Shown here: one piece after another, positions 9,502 to 18,426 of the stretch
Layout: the number at the start of each line of letters is the position of its first letter
How positions within the stretch are numbered: position 1 is the stretch's first letter
Origin: Thiocystis violacea
Lineage (GTDB): Bacteria > Pseudomonadota > Gammaproteobacteria > Chromatiales > Chromatiaceae
Assembly (NCBI RefSeq): GCF_016583575.1
Contig: NZ_NRRG01000001.1
Location: 124,001-188,000 of the forward strand
Direction: 5' to 3'
Length of the DNA: 64,000 bases
The notes under the pieces: generated by a model
What the model saw: only the letters and a program-made list of their open reading frames with translations
Databases searched by the model: none
What the model was told of the DNA's origin: nothing
Translations under genes and position numbers: made by a program

Positions 9502-12500
9502 ATGTCGTTCGCCTATCTCACCGATCCCGATACCATCCATCACGCCTTTCCACCGGCCTTTCTGGAACGGGGGCGTCGCTATGCGCGCGATGGGCATGTG
9601 CTGACGGCCGACCTGGACGCGGCCAGCGCTACGCTGGTCGGGCGTGTGCGCGGCTCGGGTGGACGGGTGTATCAGTGCGTCGTCCAAGTGGTCACGCCGG
9701 CGAACGCCGCCCCACGACTCCTCGCGCGCTGTTCCTGTCCGGTCGGGTTGAACTGCAAGCATGCGGCGGCGATGCTATTGAACCTGGCCGAGCGTCGGCC
9801 GCCGGCGGAGAAGCCGGCACCGGTCGCGAATCTGCCGATGGAGCTGCGCGGCTGGCTGAATCGGGCCGAGATGCTGGCCAGTCGGATCACCGCCGCGGAA
9901 AGCCCCTACTGGATTCTCTATCTCCTGCATGACGAGCCCCAATACGGTGTGGGTTCGACGACGGTCCAGGCCGTGAAGGCGCGTCGCCTGGCGGAGGGGG
10001 GCTGGGGCAAGCCACAGGATTTCAACATCCTCGGGTCTTCGCGCGCCGATTTCGTCCGGCCGGACGATCTGCGCATCATGGCCCTGGCGCGCGCCGGATC
10101 CCGTAACGACGGTTCGCGCGCGCGGGCTCGACTCGATGAGTACACGGGCGCCGATGTCCTGCGCGCGATCGTCCTCTCCGGGCGCGGCTACCACGTCCAG
10201 CCGGATGGTCCCGCGCTGCGCTACGCCGGTCCCTTGCCGGGCCGGCTCGCCTGGCATTTGGATCAGGACGCCCGGATGCGGGTGGCGTTGGAGTCGGAGC
10301 GCTCCGGTCTTCGGCTGCTGGCGCTGACCCCGCCCTGGTATCTGGATCCGGAGAGCGGCGACTGCGGCCCTGTCGAATCCGGGCTGGACGATCGCGAGGC
10401 GGCCCTACTGGCGATGGCCCCGCCGGTGCCAGCGGAGGCCGCCGAGGCCCTGGAGCAGGCCGTTGAAACGCGGGTCAAGGGGTTGCGCATGCCGATGCCC
10501 AGGCGCCCGCCGCGCCAGAGCGTGCGCGCGGCGCCCCCGACACCCTGTCTCCATCTACGCAGCGAGGATCTGGCGCGCACCGAAACCACCCGTTACTGGG
10601 GGCTGCGGCGCGAGCCTCAGTGGGTCCACGCGGCCGTGCTCCTGTTCGATTACGGTGGTGCGCGCGTCGATCCGCGCGATCGCGCGGCCACGCTTCAGCG
10701 TGTCGAGGAGGGCCGGCTGCTGGTCATCGAGCGCGACGCGGGCGCCGAGCGCGCGGCGATCGAGCGGCTCGGGCAAATGGGGTTCGCGCCCAGCGGCGAA
10801 CAGGCCGAGCGCCCCGGACTCGCCTTCGGTCTGGAGGACGACAGCGCCTGGTTCGGCTTCATGGGCCGCCATCTGCCGGGCTTGCAGGCGGCCGGCTGGC
10901 GGATCGAGATCGACGACGGTTTTCAGTTCCGGCTGGCCGAGGTCGGCGACTGGGAGTTGGAGATCGACCAGCCGGAGGGCGGACGCTGGCTCGACCTGGG
11001 GTTGGGCATCGAGGTGGACGGTCAGCGCATCGATCTCTTGCCGCTGTTGGTGGGGATGATCCAGAACCAGCGGAGTGGATTGTCGTCGAGCGGTCTGGCC
11101 GAGTTGGACGAGGATGACCGGCTGCCGCTGCGTCTGGACGACGGGCGGCTGATTCTGATGCCGGCGCGGCGTCTGAAACCCATCCTGGCCACGTTGGTGG
11201 AACTGTTCGATCCGGAGCGACCGCTCTCCCGGAATGGTCGCGTGCGTCTCTCGCGGATGCAGAGCGCCCAACTCGCGGAACTGGAGGAGGCGGATCCGAG
11301 CCTGCGCTGGCGCGGCGGCGAGCAGGCCCGCGACTGGGGGCGGCGTCTCAGGGACTTCGATGGCCTCAAGGCGGTCGAGCCGCCCGCCGGGCTCGGAACC
11401 GAGCTGCGGCCCTACCAGCGCCAGGGGCTCGACTGGCTGCAATTCCTGCGCGAATACGAGCTGGGCGGCGTGCTGGCCGACGACATGGGGCTGGGCAAGA
11501 CGGTCCAGGCCCTGGCGCATCTGCTGATCGAGAAGGCCAGCGGTCGCGCCGATCGGCCGAGCCTGGTGGTCGCGCCTACCAGCCTCATGTTCAACTGGCG
11601 ACGCGAGGCGCAACGCTTCGCCCCGGCGCTCAAGGTGCTGCTGCTGCACGGGACGGATCGGCACGCGCGTTTTCCGACCATCGCCGAGCACGATCTGGTG
11701 CTGACCACCTATCCTCTGCTTCCGCGCGACAGCGAGATCCTGACCGCCCAGCCCTGGCATCTGCTGATCCTCGACGAGGCCCAGGCGATCAAGAACCCGC
11801 GCAGCAAGGCCGCCGACGCGGTGCGCGCGATCGATGCGCGGCATCGGCTCTGTCTCACCGGCACGCCGCTGGAGAACCACCTGGGCGAGCTTTGGGCCTT
11901 GCTGGATTTCCTGATGCCCGATCTGCTCGGCGACGAGCGCCGCTTCCGGCGCCTCTTCCGCAACCCCATCGAACGCCAGGGCGACGCCGAGCGCGCTGAG
12001 CAACTGCGCCGGCGCATCGCCCCCTTCCTGCTGCGGCGTACCAAGGAGGCGGTTGCCACCGAACTGCCGCCCAAGACCGAGATCCTGCGCGAGACGCCAC
12101 TGGCGGAGGATCAGCGCGATCTCTACGAGACCCTGCGTCTGTCGCTGCACGAGAAGGTGCGCGGCGCGGTGGAGCGCAAGGGGCTGTCCCAGAGCGGCAT
12201 CATCATCCTGGACGCCCTGCTGAAACTGCGCCAGGTCTGCTGTGATCCGCGTCTGGTGCCGCTGGAGAGCGCGCGCAAGGTCAAGGGTTCGGCCAAGCTG
12301 GAACTGCTCATGACCCTGCTGCCCGAGCTGCTGGCCGAGGGTCGGCGGATCCTGCTGTTCTCCCAGTTCACCAGCATGCTGGATCTGATCGAGGAGGCCC
12401 TGATCGCCGATGGTCTGAGCGAGAACCGCGACTTCGTCAAGCTCACCGGGCGCACCCGGAATCGCGCCCTGCCGGTCGACCGCTTCCAGGCCGGCGAGGT

Positions 12501-12816
12501 GCCGCTCTTCCTGATCAGTCTTAAGGCCGGCGGCAGCGGTCTGAACCTCACCGCCGCCGATACCGTGATCCACTATGATCCCTGGTGGAATCCGGCCGTG
12601 GAGCGTCAGGCCACCGACCGCGCGCACCGCATCGGCCAGGACAAGCCGGTGTTCGTCTACAAGCTCCTGACCGAGGGCACGGTCGAGCAGCGCGTGGCCG
12701 AGCTTCAGGCCCGCAAGCAGGCGCTCGCCGATGCCATGCTGGCCGGTGGCGGCGCCGCGGCCGGCTCGCTCAGCACCGCCGACCTGGATCTTCTCTTCGC
12801 GCCGATCGCGGATTGA
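9502..12816 (+). CDS. SNF2-family DEAD/DEAH helicase with N-terminal SWIM zinc finger
   Basis: A protein of about 1104 residues. Residues 77-87 form a SWIM zinc finger (CSCPVGLNCKH, CxC-x5-CxH). Residues ~630-1090 are a SNF2 ATPase with Walker A ADDMGLGKT (~661), Walker B box DEAQ (~759), LTGTPLENHLGELWALLDFL and motif VI ATDRAHRIGQ (~1037). SNF2 enzymes translocate on duplex DNA and remodel DNA-protein complexes or stalled RNA polymerase; the bacterial SWIM-SNF2 type has no settled role. I chose ATG 9502 because the protein then begins with the conserved MSFAYLTDPDTIHHAFPPAF lead-in; no strong ribosome site is visible, so the start is uncertain. The next gene follows after 29 bases. Confidence 0.9.
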   Translation: MSFAYLTDPDTIHHAFPPAFLERGRRYARDGHVLTADLDAASATLVGRVRGSGGRVYQCVVQVVTPANAAPRLLARCSCPVGLNCKHAAAMLLNLAERRPPAEKPAPVANLPMELRGWLNRAEMLASRITAAESPYWILYLLHDEPQYGVGSTTVQAVKARRLAEGGWGKPQDFNILGSSRADFVRPDDLRIMALARAGSRNDGSRARARLDEYTGADVLRAIVLSGRGYHVQPDGPALRYAGPLPGRLAWHLDQDARMRVALESERSGLRLLALTPPWYLDPESGDCGPVESGLDDREAALLAMAPPVPAEAAEALEQAVETRVKGLRMPMPRRPPRQSVRAAPPTPCLHLRSEDLARTETTRYWGLRREPQWVHAAVLLFDYGGARVDPRDRAATLQRVEEGRLLVIERDAGAERAAIERLGQMGFAPSGEQAERPGLAFGLEDDSAWFGFMGRHLPGLQAAGWRIEIDDGFQFRLAEVGDWELEIDQPEGGRWLDLGLGIEVDGQRIDLLPLLVGMIQNQRSGLSSSGLAELDEDDRLPLRLDDGRLILMPARRLKPILATLVELFDPERPLSRNGRVRLSRMQSAQLAELEEADPSLRWRGGEQARDWGRRLRDFDGLKAVEPPAGLGTELRPYQRQGLDWLQFLREYELGGVLADDMGLGKTVQALAHLLIEKASGRADRPSLVVAPTSLMFNWRREAQRFAPALKVLLLHGTDRHARFPTIAEHDLVLTTYPLLPRDSEILTAQPWHLLILDEAQAIKNPRSKAADAVRAIDARHRLCLTGTPLENHLGELWALLDFLMPDLLGDERRFRRLFRNPIERQGDAERAEQLRRRIAPFLLRRTKEAVATELPPKTEILRETPLAEDQRDLYETLRLSLHEKVRGAVERKGLSQSGIIILDALLKLRQVCCDPRLVPLESARKVKGSAKLELLMTLLPELLAEGRRILLFSQFTSMLDLIEEALIADGLSENRDFVKLTGRTRNRALPVDRFQAGEVPLFLISLKAGGSGLNLTAADTVIHYDPWWNPAVERQATDRAHRIGQDKPVFVYKLLTEGTVEQRVAELQARKQALADAMLAGGGAAAGSLSTADLDLLFAPIAD

Positions 12817-12845
12817 TCGGCCCTGTCCACCCCGGAGGCCCGCCG

Positions 12846-14045
12846 ATGACCGCCGCCTTGTCCGACAAAGACCTGCGGGAACTCGTCGATCGTCTGCTGT
12901 TCGAGCAGGGTCGGCTCGATCCGCTGGAATTCCTGCTCGCCGCCGACCTGCTCGCCTACGAGGACTATGAGTCCTGGCGTCTGGGTCGCCATGAGGATCT
13001 CCAGGCGGCCCTGCGTCTCGGCGTGGCGGAGACCGTCGAGTGTTTGACGCGGGCGGGCGCCTACGCGCGTCGCCAGAAGCTGGAGGCGACCGGGCTGGAG
13101 TACCGCGCCTGGGGTGGTGGCGAGCGGATCCTGTCCTTCGGTCCCGAGGCTAGTCTGAAGCGGGTCTGCACCCAGGGCTGGGTGCCCGCCGCCGATCGAC
13201 GGCAACTGGATCTCTTCCAGGACTCGGGCGAACTCCTGCTGGAGGACGCCATCCGTCTCGCCCTGGCCGAACGTCGCGGCGACGCGGCCCGCGAGCAGGT
13301 CGCCCAGCTCATGCGCGCCAATCCGCGCCACCCGAGACTCGGCGGTTTCCTGCGTTTGATTCAGTGCATCGACGCGGGCGATGGTCAAGTGGACGGAAAC
13401 GCGCGCGAGCGCTCCGCGGAGTTGGAGGCGATCGATCCGGTCGCCAGGGATCTGCTGGGGCACCGGGCGCGGGACGTCCTGGCCGTCTTGTGGTCGGACC
13501 TGGCCCAGCAACTGGCCGGGGAGCCTTTCGATCCGACCAGGCCCCAGCGGCACGCCAGTCACGCCTGGGCGCGTGCCGGCCGTTGGGACGCCGTGCGCGA
13601 CTCGGTCGAACGCCTCGCCGACTGGCGCGAGCGACCGGCGCTGGTGCGGCTCCACGCCGAAAGCGCCTGGCATCGCCGCGATCCGGTCACCGCTCGGCGC
13701 GACTGGATCTGGTTGTGCTGGGAACATCCCCTGTACGCCGAACGCGCCTTCGTCTCGACCGACTTCCCGGATCCCTGGCTCGCGAGTCTCTGGCGCGCCT
13801 TCGGCGATCTGGATCCGCCCCTGGAGACCGAGGACTTCCCGGCCTGGCTGCTGTTGCACGATCCGACCGAGAGCGCCCAGGTTCCGGCTGATGACGCGCC
13901 CAGCGGCGAGCGCGGCGACGCCTACCGTCTGCTGCGCCGACTGGTCGGCGGCGAGGACGACATCCGCCTGCGTCGCCAGCTCGACGAGCTGGATCCAAGG
14001 CTGTTGCGCTTGTTCCTGTCCCGAGGCCGGAACGCGCGTCAGTGA
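12846..14045 (+). CDS. Hypothetical protein linked to the SNF2 helicase
   Basis: A 399-residue soluble protein with no motif I recognise. GGAGG (12834-12838) precedes the ATG by seven bases, and the gene starts 29 bases after the SNF2 stop, so the two are almost certainly co-transcribed. The composition is rich in Leu, Arg, Asp and Trp, with no signal peptide or membrane segment. The middle (DAIRLALAERRGDAAREQVAQLMRANP...) looks like alpha-helical repeats of TPR type. A partner or accessory role to the helicase is inference from position only. Its last seven bases overlap the 3' end of the convergent heme oxygenase gene. Confidence 0.75.
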   Translation: MTAALSDKDLRELVDRLLFEQGRLDPLEFLLAADLLAYEDYESWRLGRHEDLQAALRLGVAETVECLTRAGAYARRQKLEATGLEYRAWGGGERILSFGPEASLKRVCTQGWVPAADRRQLDLFQDSGELLLEDAIRLALAERRGDAAREQVAQLMRANPRHPRLGGFLRLIQCIDAGDGQVDGNARERSAELEAIDPVARDLLGHRARDVLAVLWSDLAQQLAGEPFDPTRPQRHASHAWARAGRWDAVRDSVERLADWRERPALVRLHAESAWHRRDPVTARRDWIWLCWEHPLYAERAFVSTDFPDPWLASLWRAFGDLDPPLETEDFPAWLLLHDPTESAQVPADDAPSGERGDAYRLLRRLVGGEDDIRLRRQLDELDPRLLRLFLSRGRNARQ

Positions 14046-14707
14046 TCCCCGGGCCCTGGCGATGCCGGATGGGCTCCGGCGGGGTCCGCCTGCTCCAGGC
14101 GCCGATGGACATGGCCGAAGACGGCCAGCGCGCCCGCGATCACCGCCTCGGGCGCGAGAATCCCGCGCGCGACCAGGGCGTTCAGGCCGCCGCTGAACTG
14201 CTTCCAGGCCGCGGAGGTGTCCGTGCCGTGGAAATCCAGGAAGCTCGCCGAGCCCAATCCATCGCCGAGGATACGGCGGAGCTGGCGAGCGATCGTCCGA
14301 CCGCCGAGCGTCGCCCCTTCCAGGACATAGAGACCACCCACGGCGGCGCTGACGCCGTCGGGACAATCCAGCCAAGGCGTTGTTTCGGGCGTGTGGGTCA
14401 ACCAGACGCCGCCCTGTTCTTCCAGATCGTGCCGCAGGGCCGGCAGTTTGGGGCGAACGCCCAACGCCTCGCGCAATCCATTGTCCAACCGGGCATAGAG
14501 GCTCGGCTCGAGCGGTGCGTAAATGGCGGCGAGGGTCTGGAGGTAGTCGCGGTAATCCTCCCTGGTCACGGATTCGGACGTCAGCCGGCACATCATGGGC
14601 AGTCGTTCGACCGCCGCATGCGCCTCGGCCGTGGCTTGGCGGAGCGCGATCGCCAGGTCGATCTGGATCGGGGAAGAGGGGGTGGAGGGATGACCGAGGT
14701 CCTGCAT
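14039..14707 (-). CDS. bphO: Biliverdin-producing heme oxygenase
   Basis: A 222-residue heme oxygenase. The proximal heme-ligand histidine lies in LRQATAEAHAAVERLP, and the distal-helix region reads YVLEGATLGGRTIARQL, where the glycine-rich bend above the heme is typical. The reaction opens heme to biliverdin with release of CO and iron. The gene is divergent from the bacteriophytochrome gene across 155 bases, which strongly suggests that it supplies the biliverdin chromophore. Bacterial bphO genes commonly sit next to bphP. There is no sign of iron-uptake genes nearby that would favour an iron-acquisition role. Confidence 0.93.
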   Translation of the reverse strand: MQDLGHPSTPSSPIQIDLAIALRQATAEAHAAVERLPMMCRLTSESVTREDYRDYLQTLAAIYAPLEPSLYARLDNGLREALGVRPKLPALRHDLEEQGGVWLTHTPETTPWLDCPDGVSAAVGGLYVLEGATLGGRTIARQLRRILGDGLGSASFLDFHGTDTSAAWKQFSGGLNALVARGILAPEAVIAGALAVFGHVHRRLEQADPAGAHPASPGPGDH

Positions 14708-14862
14708 TGATCCGTCCGGATCCGCATGCGCGAATCAGTGTGCGAGGAAGGTTGAGGCGCCCGTTCGTCGAACCGGGCGGACTGGACGCGATGCGCTGGC
14801 CCAAGGACGCGGCCTGGCTTGGGATCGCGTAGCATATGAACTCCATCCCGGAGGATCGACCC

Positions 14863-16446
14863 ATGAGCGAGCTTTCACTACAAGGCTTTTTGACCGAATG
14901 CGAACGCGAGCAGTTGCATCGCGTGCAGTCTATCCAACCCCAGGGTTGCCTGCTAGGTGGCCGGACCGGGAGTCCGATCGTTCGTTTCGCGAGCGCCAAC
15001 CTCGAGGACTGGGTCGGGCGTCCGCTCAAGGTGGTCCTGGGCCAGCCAATCGCGGCCCTGATGCCGGATTTTCCGCCAACGACCGAGATCGCCGACCTGG
15101 CCGAGGCCGAGGCCGCGGATGCCTGGATGCGGCCATCCGCCGACAAACGTCTGTACCCGGAGCTGTTTCAAGGCGTCAAGGGCGCGCTCGACGGGCTTCT
15201 CTCCTGCGATGAGAGCCATTGGCTGCTGGAGCTGGAAGCCTCCCTGCCGGCCTCGCAGCGGCATGAGGCCTATCGTCCGGTCTCGCATCGGCTCTATCGG
15301 ATGCCCTACTCGGAGCATGATTGGGCGACCCATTGCCAATATCTGGCCGATGAGCTGCGCGCGGCCAGCGGCTTCGAGCGGGTCATGGTCTATCGCTTTC
15401 GCGAGGATGGCTGTGGCGAGGTCATCAGCGAAAGTCTCGTCGAAGGTCTCCCGCCTTATCTTGGTCTGCGTTATCCGGCCTCCGACATCCCGCGGATCGC
15501 GCGTGACATCTATCTCCTCAATTCGCATCGACAGATTCCGGACATCGACGCGCTGCCCGTGCCGATCCTGGATCCGGATGGCGACAGCCTCGATCTGACC
15601 CTGTCGGATCTGCGCGCGGTCTCTCCGGTGCACCTGGAATATCTCGCCAACATGGGCGTCACGGCCTCGCTGTCCTTCTCGGTACGGGTCGCCGGCGAAC
15701 TCTGGGGACTGGTCGCCTGTCATCATCGGGTTCCGCGTCATCTGCCGCTGCCCGTGCGCGAGCGCTGTGCCGAGATGGTTCAGGTCTTCACCCTGGCGAT
15801 CGCCGGCTATCAGAGCACCCGTCGTATGGTGGAACTGAACGAGAGCGATCAGGAGATCACGGCCCTGCTCGAAGCCTTGCGTCAGGCCGATTCGGGCCAG
15901 GACGTCGGCGTCGATCCCGGCCTCACGTCTAGCCGCATCGCCGGCCCGACGCTCGGGGAGGCCCTGATGTCCCTGGTCGATGCCACCGGCGCGGCGCTCG
16001 TCGACGCGCGCACGATCGTGACCTTCGGACAGACGCCGGACATCGCGGCCATCCGCGCCATGGCCAACTGGTTCAACGAGGCGATCCGCGAGCCGATCTT
16101 CGCCACCGACCAGCTCTCCGCGCACTATCCAGAGGCCGCGTCCCTATCCGGGCTCGCCAGCGGTTTGCTCGCGGTGCGGGTGGAGAATTTCCGCGACCAG
16201 GCGGAGCGTTGTTTCTTCTGGTGGCGCCCCGAACAGCCCCGCGCCGTGCACTGGGCCGGGGATCCCCGCAAGAGCGCCCTGTTCGACGCGCAGCGCCAGC
16301 GCCTCTCGCCACGGTCCTCCTTCGAGCGCTGGATCGAGACCACCTCCGGCCATTCGGAGCCCTGGGCGACCTCCGCCAGGCTGCGCGCCCAGAAGTTCCG
16401 AGGTCTGGTACTCCGCGATGTCAATGCCGACATTCTGCGTCGCTGA
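14863..16446 (+). CDS. bphP: Bacteriophytochrome photosensory module (PAS-GAF-PHY) without output domain
   Basis: A 527-residue red/far-red light sensor. Cys13, in FLTECEREQLHRVQSIQPQG, sits where bacteriophytochromes covalently bind biliverdin. The GAF domain carries YPASDIPRIAR (~residue 205). The PHY domain carries WWRPEQPRAVHWAGDP and the tongue motif PRSSF (~482). The protein stops about 40 residues after the tongue, where a histidine kinase or other output domain would normally begin, so signalling must pass to a partner. ATG 14863 has GGAGGA upstream and puts the chromophore Cys at the usual place; an ATG at 14836 is less likely. Divergent bphO and the downstream diguanylate cyclase gene suggest light control of c-di-GMP, as inference. 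Confidence 0.93.
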   Translation: MSELSLQGFLTECEREQLHRVQSIQPQGCLLGGRTGSPIVRFASANLEDWVGRPLKVVLGQPIAALMPDFPPTTEIADLAEAEAADAWMRPSADKRLYPELFQGVKGALDGLLSCDESHWLLELEASLPASQRHEAYRPVSHRLYRMPYSEHDWATHCQYLADELRAASGFERVMVYRFREDGCGEVISESLVEGLPPYLGLRYPASDIPRIARDIYLLNSHRQIPDIDALPVPILDPDGDSLDLTLSDLRAVSPVHLEYLANMGVTASLSFSVRVAGELWGLVACHHRVPRHLPLPVRERCAEMVQVFTLAIAGYQSTRRMVELNESDQEITALLEALRQADSGQDVGVDPGLTSSRIAGPTLGEALMSLVDATGAALVDARTIVTFGQTPDIAAIRAMANWFNEAIREPIFATDQLSAHYPEAASLSGLASGLLAVRVENFRDQAERCFFWWRPEQPRAVHWAGDPRKSALFDAQRQRLSPRSSFERWIETTSGHSEPWATSARLRAQKFRGLVLRDVNADILRR

Positions 16447-16743
16447 GGCGATTTCCGGGAACCGGCATCCCGACCTCGAATGGCGGCAAGTCTTGGGTGG
16501 GTGACCGCACCGTCTTGAGTCGGTCGCCGACGGCCCGTTTTCGGATCGAGCCCGACGGCACCCTCCGGCCACACGCCATGTCGACGAGATCAGGTTTCAT
16601 GCCGGCCAGTCTCAAGAAATCCTGGATACCGCCGTTACTTCGACCATGAGCGCCATGAGCAGCGTCGGAAATCGGACGTTCGACCTGGCGGTGGTTGAAT
16701 CGGCGTTTCGCCGCGGAGCAGTCGGTTGAGAGTACGGGGTCGC

Positions 16744-16980
16744 ATGTCGACGGTGGGACGGGATTCGGTCGTCGAGTTCATCGACGCCTATGCGCAGGAC
16801 GAGCAACGCCTGCTGGAAATCATTCTCGACCAGGAGACGGGCGGCTTGTCGATTCGCGTGATGGACGTCAAACGCGAGCACCGGTGGCGTCGAATATCGC
16901 TCGGTCGGGCGTTGAGTCTCGTATCGCGCGGTTTTGCCAGGCGCGCGGTCGCTGTCCGCGGCGCGGGCAAGAAAATCTAG
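16744..16980 (+). CDS. Small hypothetical ORF between bphP and the diguanylate cyclase
   Basis: A 78-residue, basic ORF (MSTVGRDSVVEFIDAYAQDEQRLLEIILDQ...) lying between two signalling genes on the same strand. It has an acidic N-terminal half and an Arg-rich C-terminal half, no Cys and no membrane segment. No family is recognised and the ribosome site is weak (GAGAG, about 12 bases upstream). It could be a real small regulator or chance. The 297 bases before it (16447-16743) show nothing I can support. Confidence 0.4.
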   Translation: MSTVGRDSVVEFIDAYAQDEQRLLEIILDQETGGLSIRVMDVKREHRWRRISLGRALSLVSRGFARRAVAVRGAGKKI

Positions 16981-17181
16981 GGCGGCCGGCGCTTGCTGGA
17001 AGGGAATCCGCGGCGCGAGCCAGGGTCGCTGGAAGAGGTCATGCACCTGCCGCGCGAGGTCAAATCCGGCTGGGACGCGATGGCGGGCGCGCGGCGTCGG
17101 GCGTCCCGAGCGCCGACATCATGTCGTCCAGGGTGTCAAGTCCGCCAGGGATCCGTCGCTGCCAGACTGTTCCAGGAGCGG

Positions 17182-18213
17182 ATGTCGGCCGATTCGGAGG
17201 ATACATCGCTTGGCACGGCTTTCGCAGTACACGAGCACGAACCATTCCTTCGGGGACGTCCCGTGCCGCCCAACAATCAAGCCGATACGCCACGCCTGAC
17301 GCTCATTTCATCGGCCGAGCCGGGCCTCCGCCAGCCTTACGAGGCCATCGATACCATTCGGTTCCTGCAGGCGATCACGGCTTCCCTGGAACTCGATCAG
17401 GTGGTGATCACGCTCAACGACTTCCTCCGCGAACTCGTGGATCACAGCGGATGGGAATACCAGAGCCCGCTCGGCGATCAGCGGTTGTCGGGCGGCAAGC
17501 CGGATCGGCATCGGCTCGAATATGCCCTAACGCTGAATGGCCAGGAGATGGGCATCCTCAAGCTGATGCGTGGCCGCCGCTTCTCGGAGGATGACCAGCT
17601 TCACATCGAGAGCCTGCTGGGTCTGGCGGGTCCGGCCCTTCAGAACGCCTTGCGTTTCACCCGTGTCAGTCAGCAATTGGAACGCGATCCGCTTACCGGG
17701 CTGGGCAATCGCCGGGCCTTGACGCTCCAGGGGGCTCAATGGGTGGCGGACAGCCTGCGGCATCGGCAACCGATCTCGATGCTGGTGATGGATCTCGATC
17801 ATTTCAAAAGCGTCAACGACACCTTCGGCCACCCACTCGGCGATCGGTTGCTGTGTCAGGTCGCCGATACCCTCATGGGGGTGACGCGGACGGCCGATCT
17901 CTGCGTGCGGATGGGGGGCGACGAGTTCGTCGTGCTGCTGCCCTCGACCGGACTGGCGGACGCCCTGGAGTGCGCGGAACGGATTCGGCGGGCCGTTTTG
18001 GAGCTGATCATCGAGAGCGATGCCGGCGAGCGGGTCAGGATCAGCCTGAGCATCGGCGCCGCGACCTATCGCAACGGCATGGATATGGATCAGCTCTATC
18101 GGCAGGCTGACGAGGCGCTTTACGCCGCCAAGCGGGCGGGTAGCAACTGCGTGCTTGCGGTGGCGACCGGCGCCGATTACAAACGCAGTGATCCGGTTGG
18201 CACTTCCAACTGA
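17182..18213 (+). CDS. GGDEF diguanylate cyclase
   Basis: A protein of about 343 residues. The N-terminal half (IRFLQAITASLELDQVVITLNDF, then LEYALTLNGQEMGILKLMRGRRFSEDD) has the pattern of a GAF-like sensor domain. The C-terminal ~165 residues form a GGDEF domain with DPLTGLGNRRAL, an intact MGGDEFVVLLP active site and, five residues before it, RTAD, the product-inhibition (I-site) RxxD. It should make c-di-GMP from two GTP. The start is uncertain: ATG 17182 has AGGAG close upstream, and in-frame alternatives are 16993 (ATG) and 17262 (GTG). It lies downstream of bphP on the same strand, so it may be one outlet for the output-less phytochrome. Confidence 0.88.
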   Translation: MSADSEDTSLGTAFAVHEHEPFLRGRPVPPNNQADTPRLTLISSAEPGLRQPYEAIDTIRFLQAITASLELDQVVITLNDFLRELVDHSGWEYQSPLGDQRLSGGKPDRHRLEYALTLNGQEMGILKLMRGRRFSEDDQLHIESLLGLAGPALQNALRFTRVSQQLERDPLTGLGNRRALTLQGAQWVADSLRHRQPISMLVMDLDHFKSVNDTFGHPLGDRLLCQVADTLMGVTRTADLCVRMGGDEFVVLLPSTGLADALECAERIRRAVLELIIESDAGERVRISLSIGAATYRNGMDMDQLYRQADEALYAAKRAGSNCVLAVATGADYKRSDPVGTSN

Positions 18214-18426
18214 TCGCTTCGCTTAGACTCCCCAGCGAATGTCGAGCGGACCCTTCGGCTGACGCTTCCTCGGATGGACTGGCTCGGAATATCTCCGGGC
18301 CTGCTCCGCGTTGCCTGATGGCCGGGTGTCCGCGATGCGCATCCCATCCTCTCGGGCGACCCGGAGTTGCCTCATCGGCCCGGTCCTGGCCATCAAGCAG
18401 GGCCTCGAAACAGGAAGCAGCACCTA

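Noticed and set aside
10555-12627. 690-codon open frame antisense to the SNF2 helicase gene
   Set aside because: Shadow of a gene with unmistakable helicase motifs; Gln/His/Arg-rich nonsense translation.
16612-17046. 144-codon ORF antisense to the small ORF downstream of bphP
   Set aside because: No features, and it spans the gap between two plus-strand genes. Neither frame is certain, but the plus-strand ORF is in line with its neighbours.
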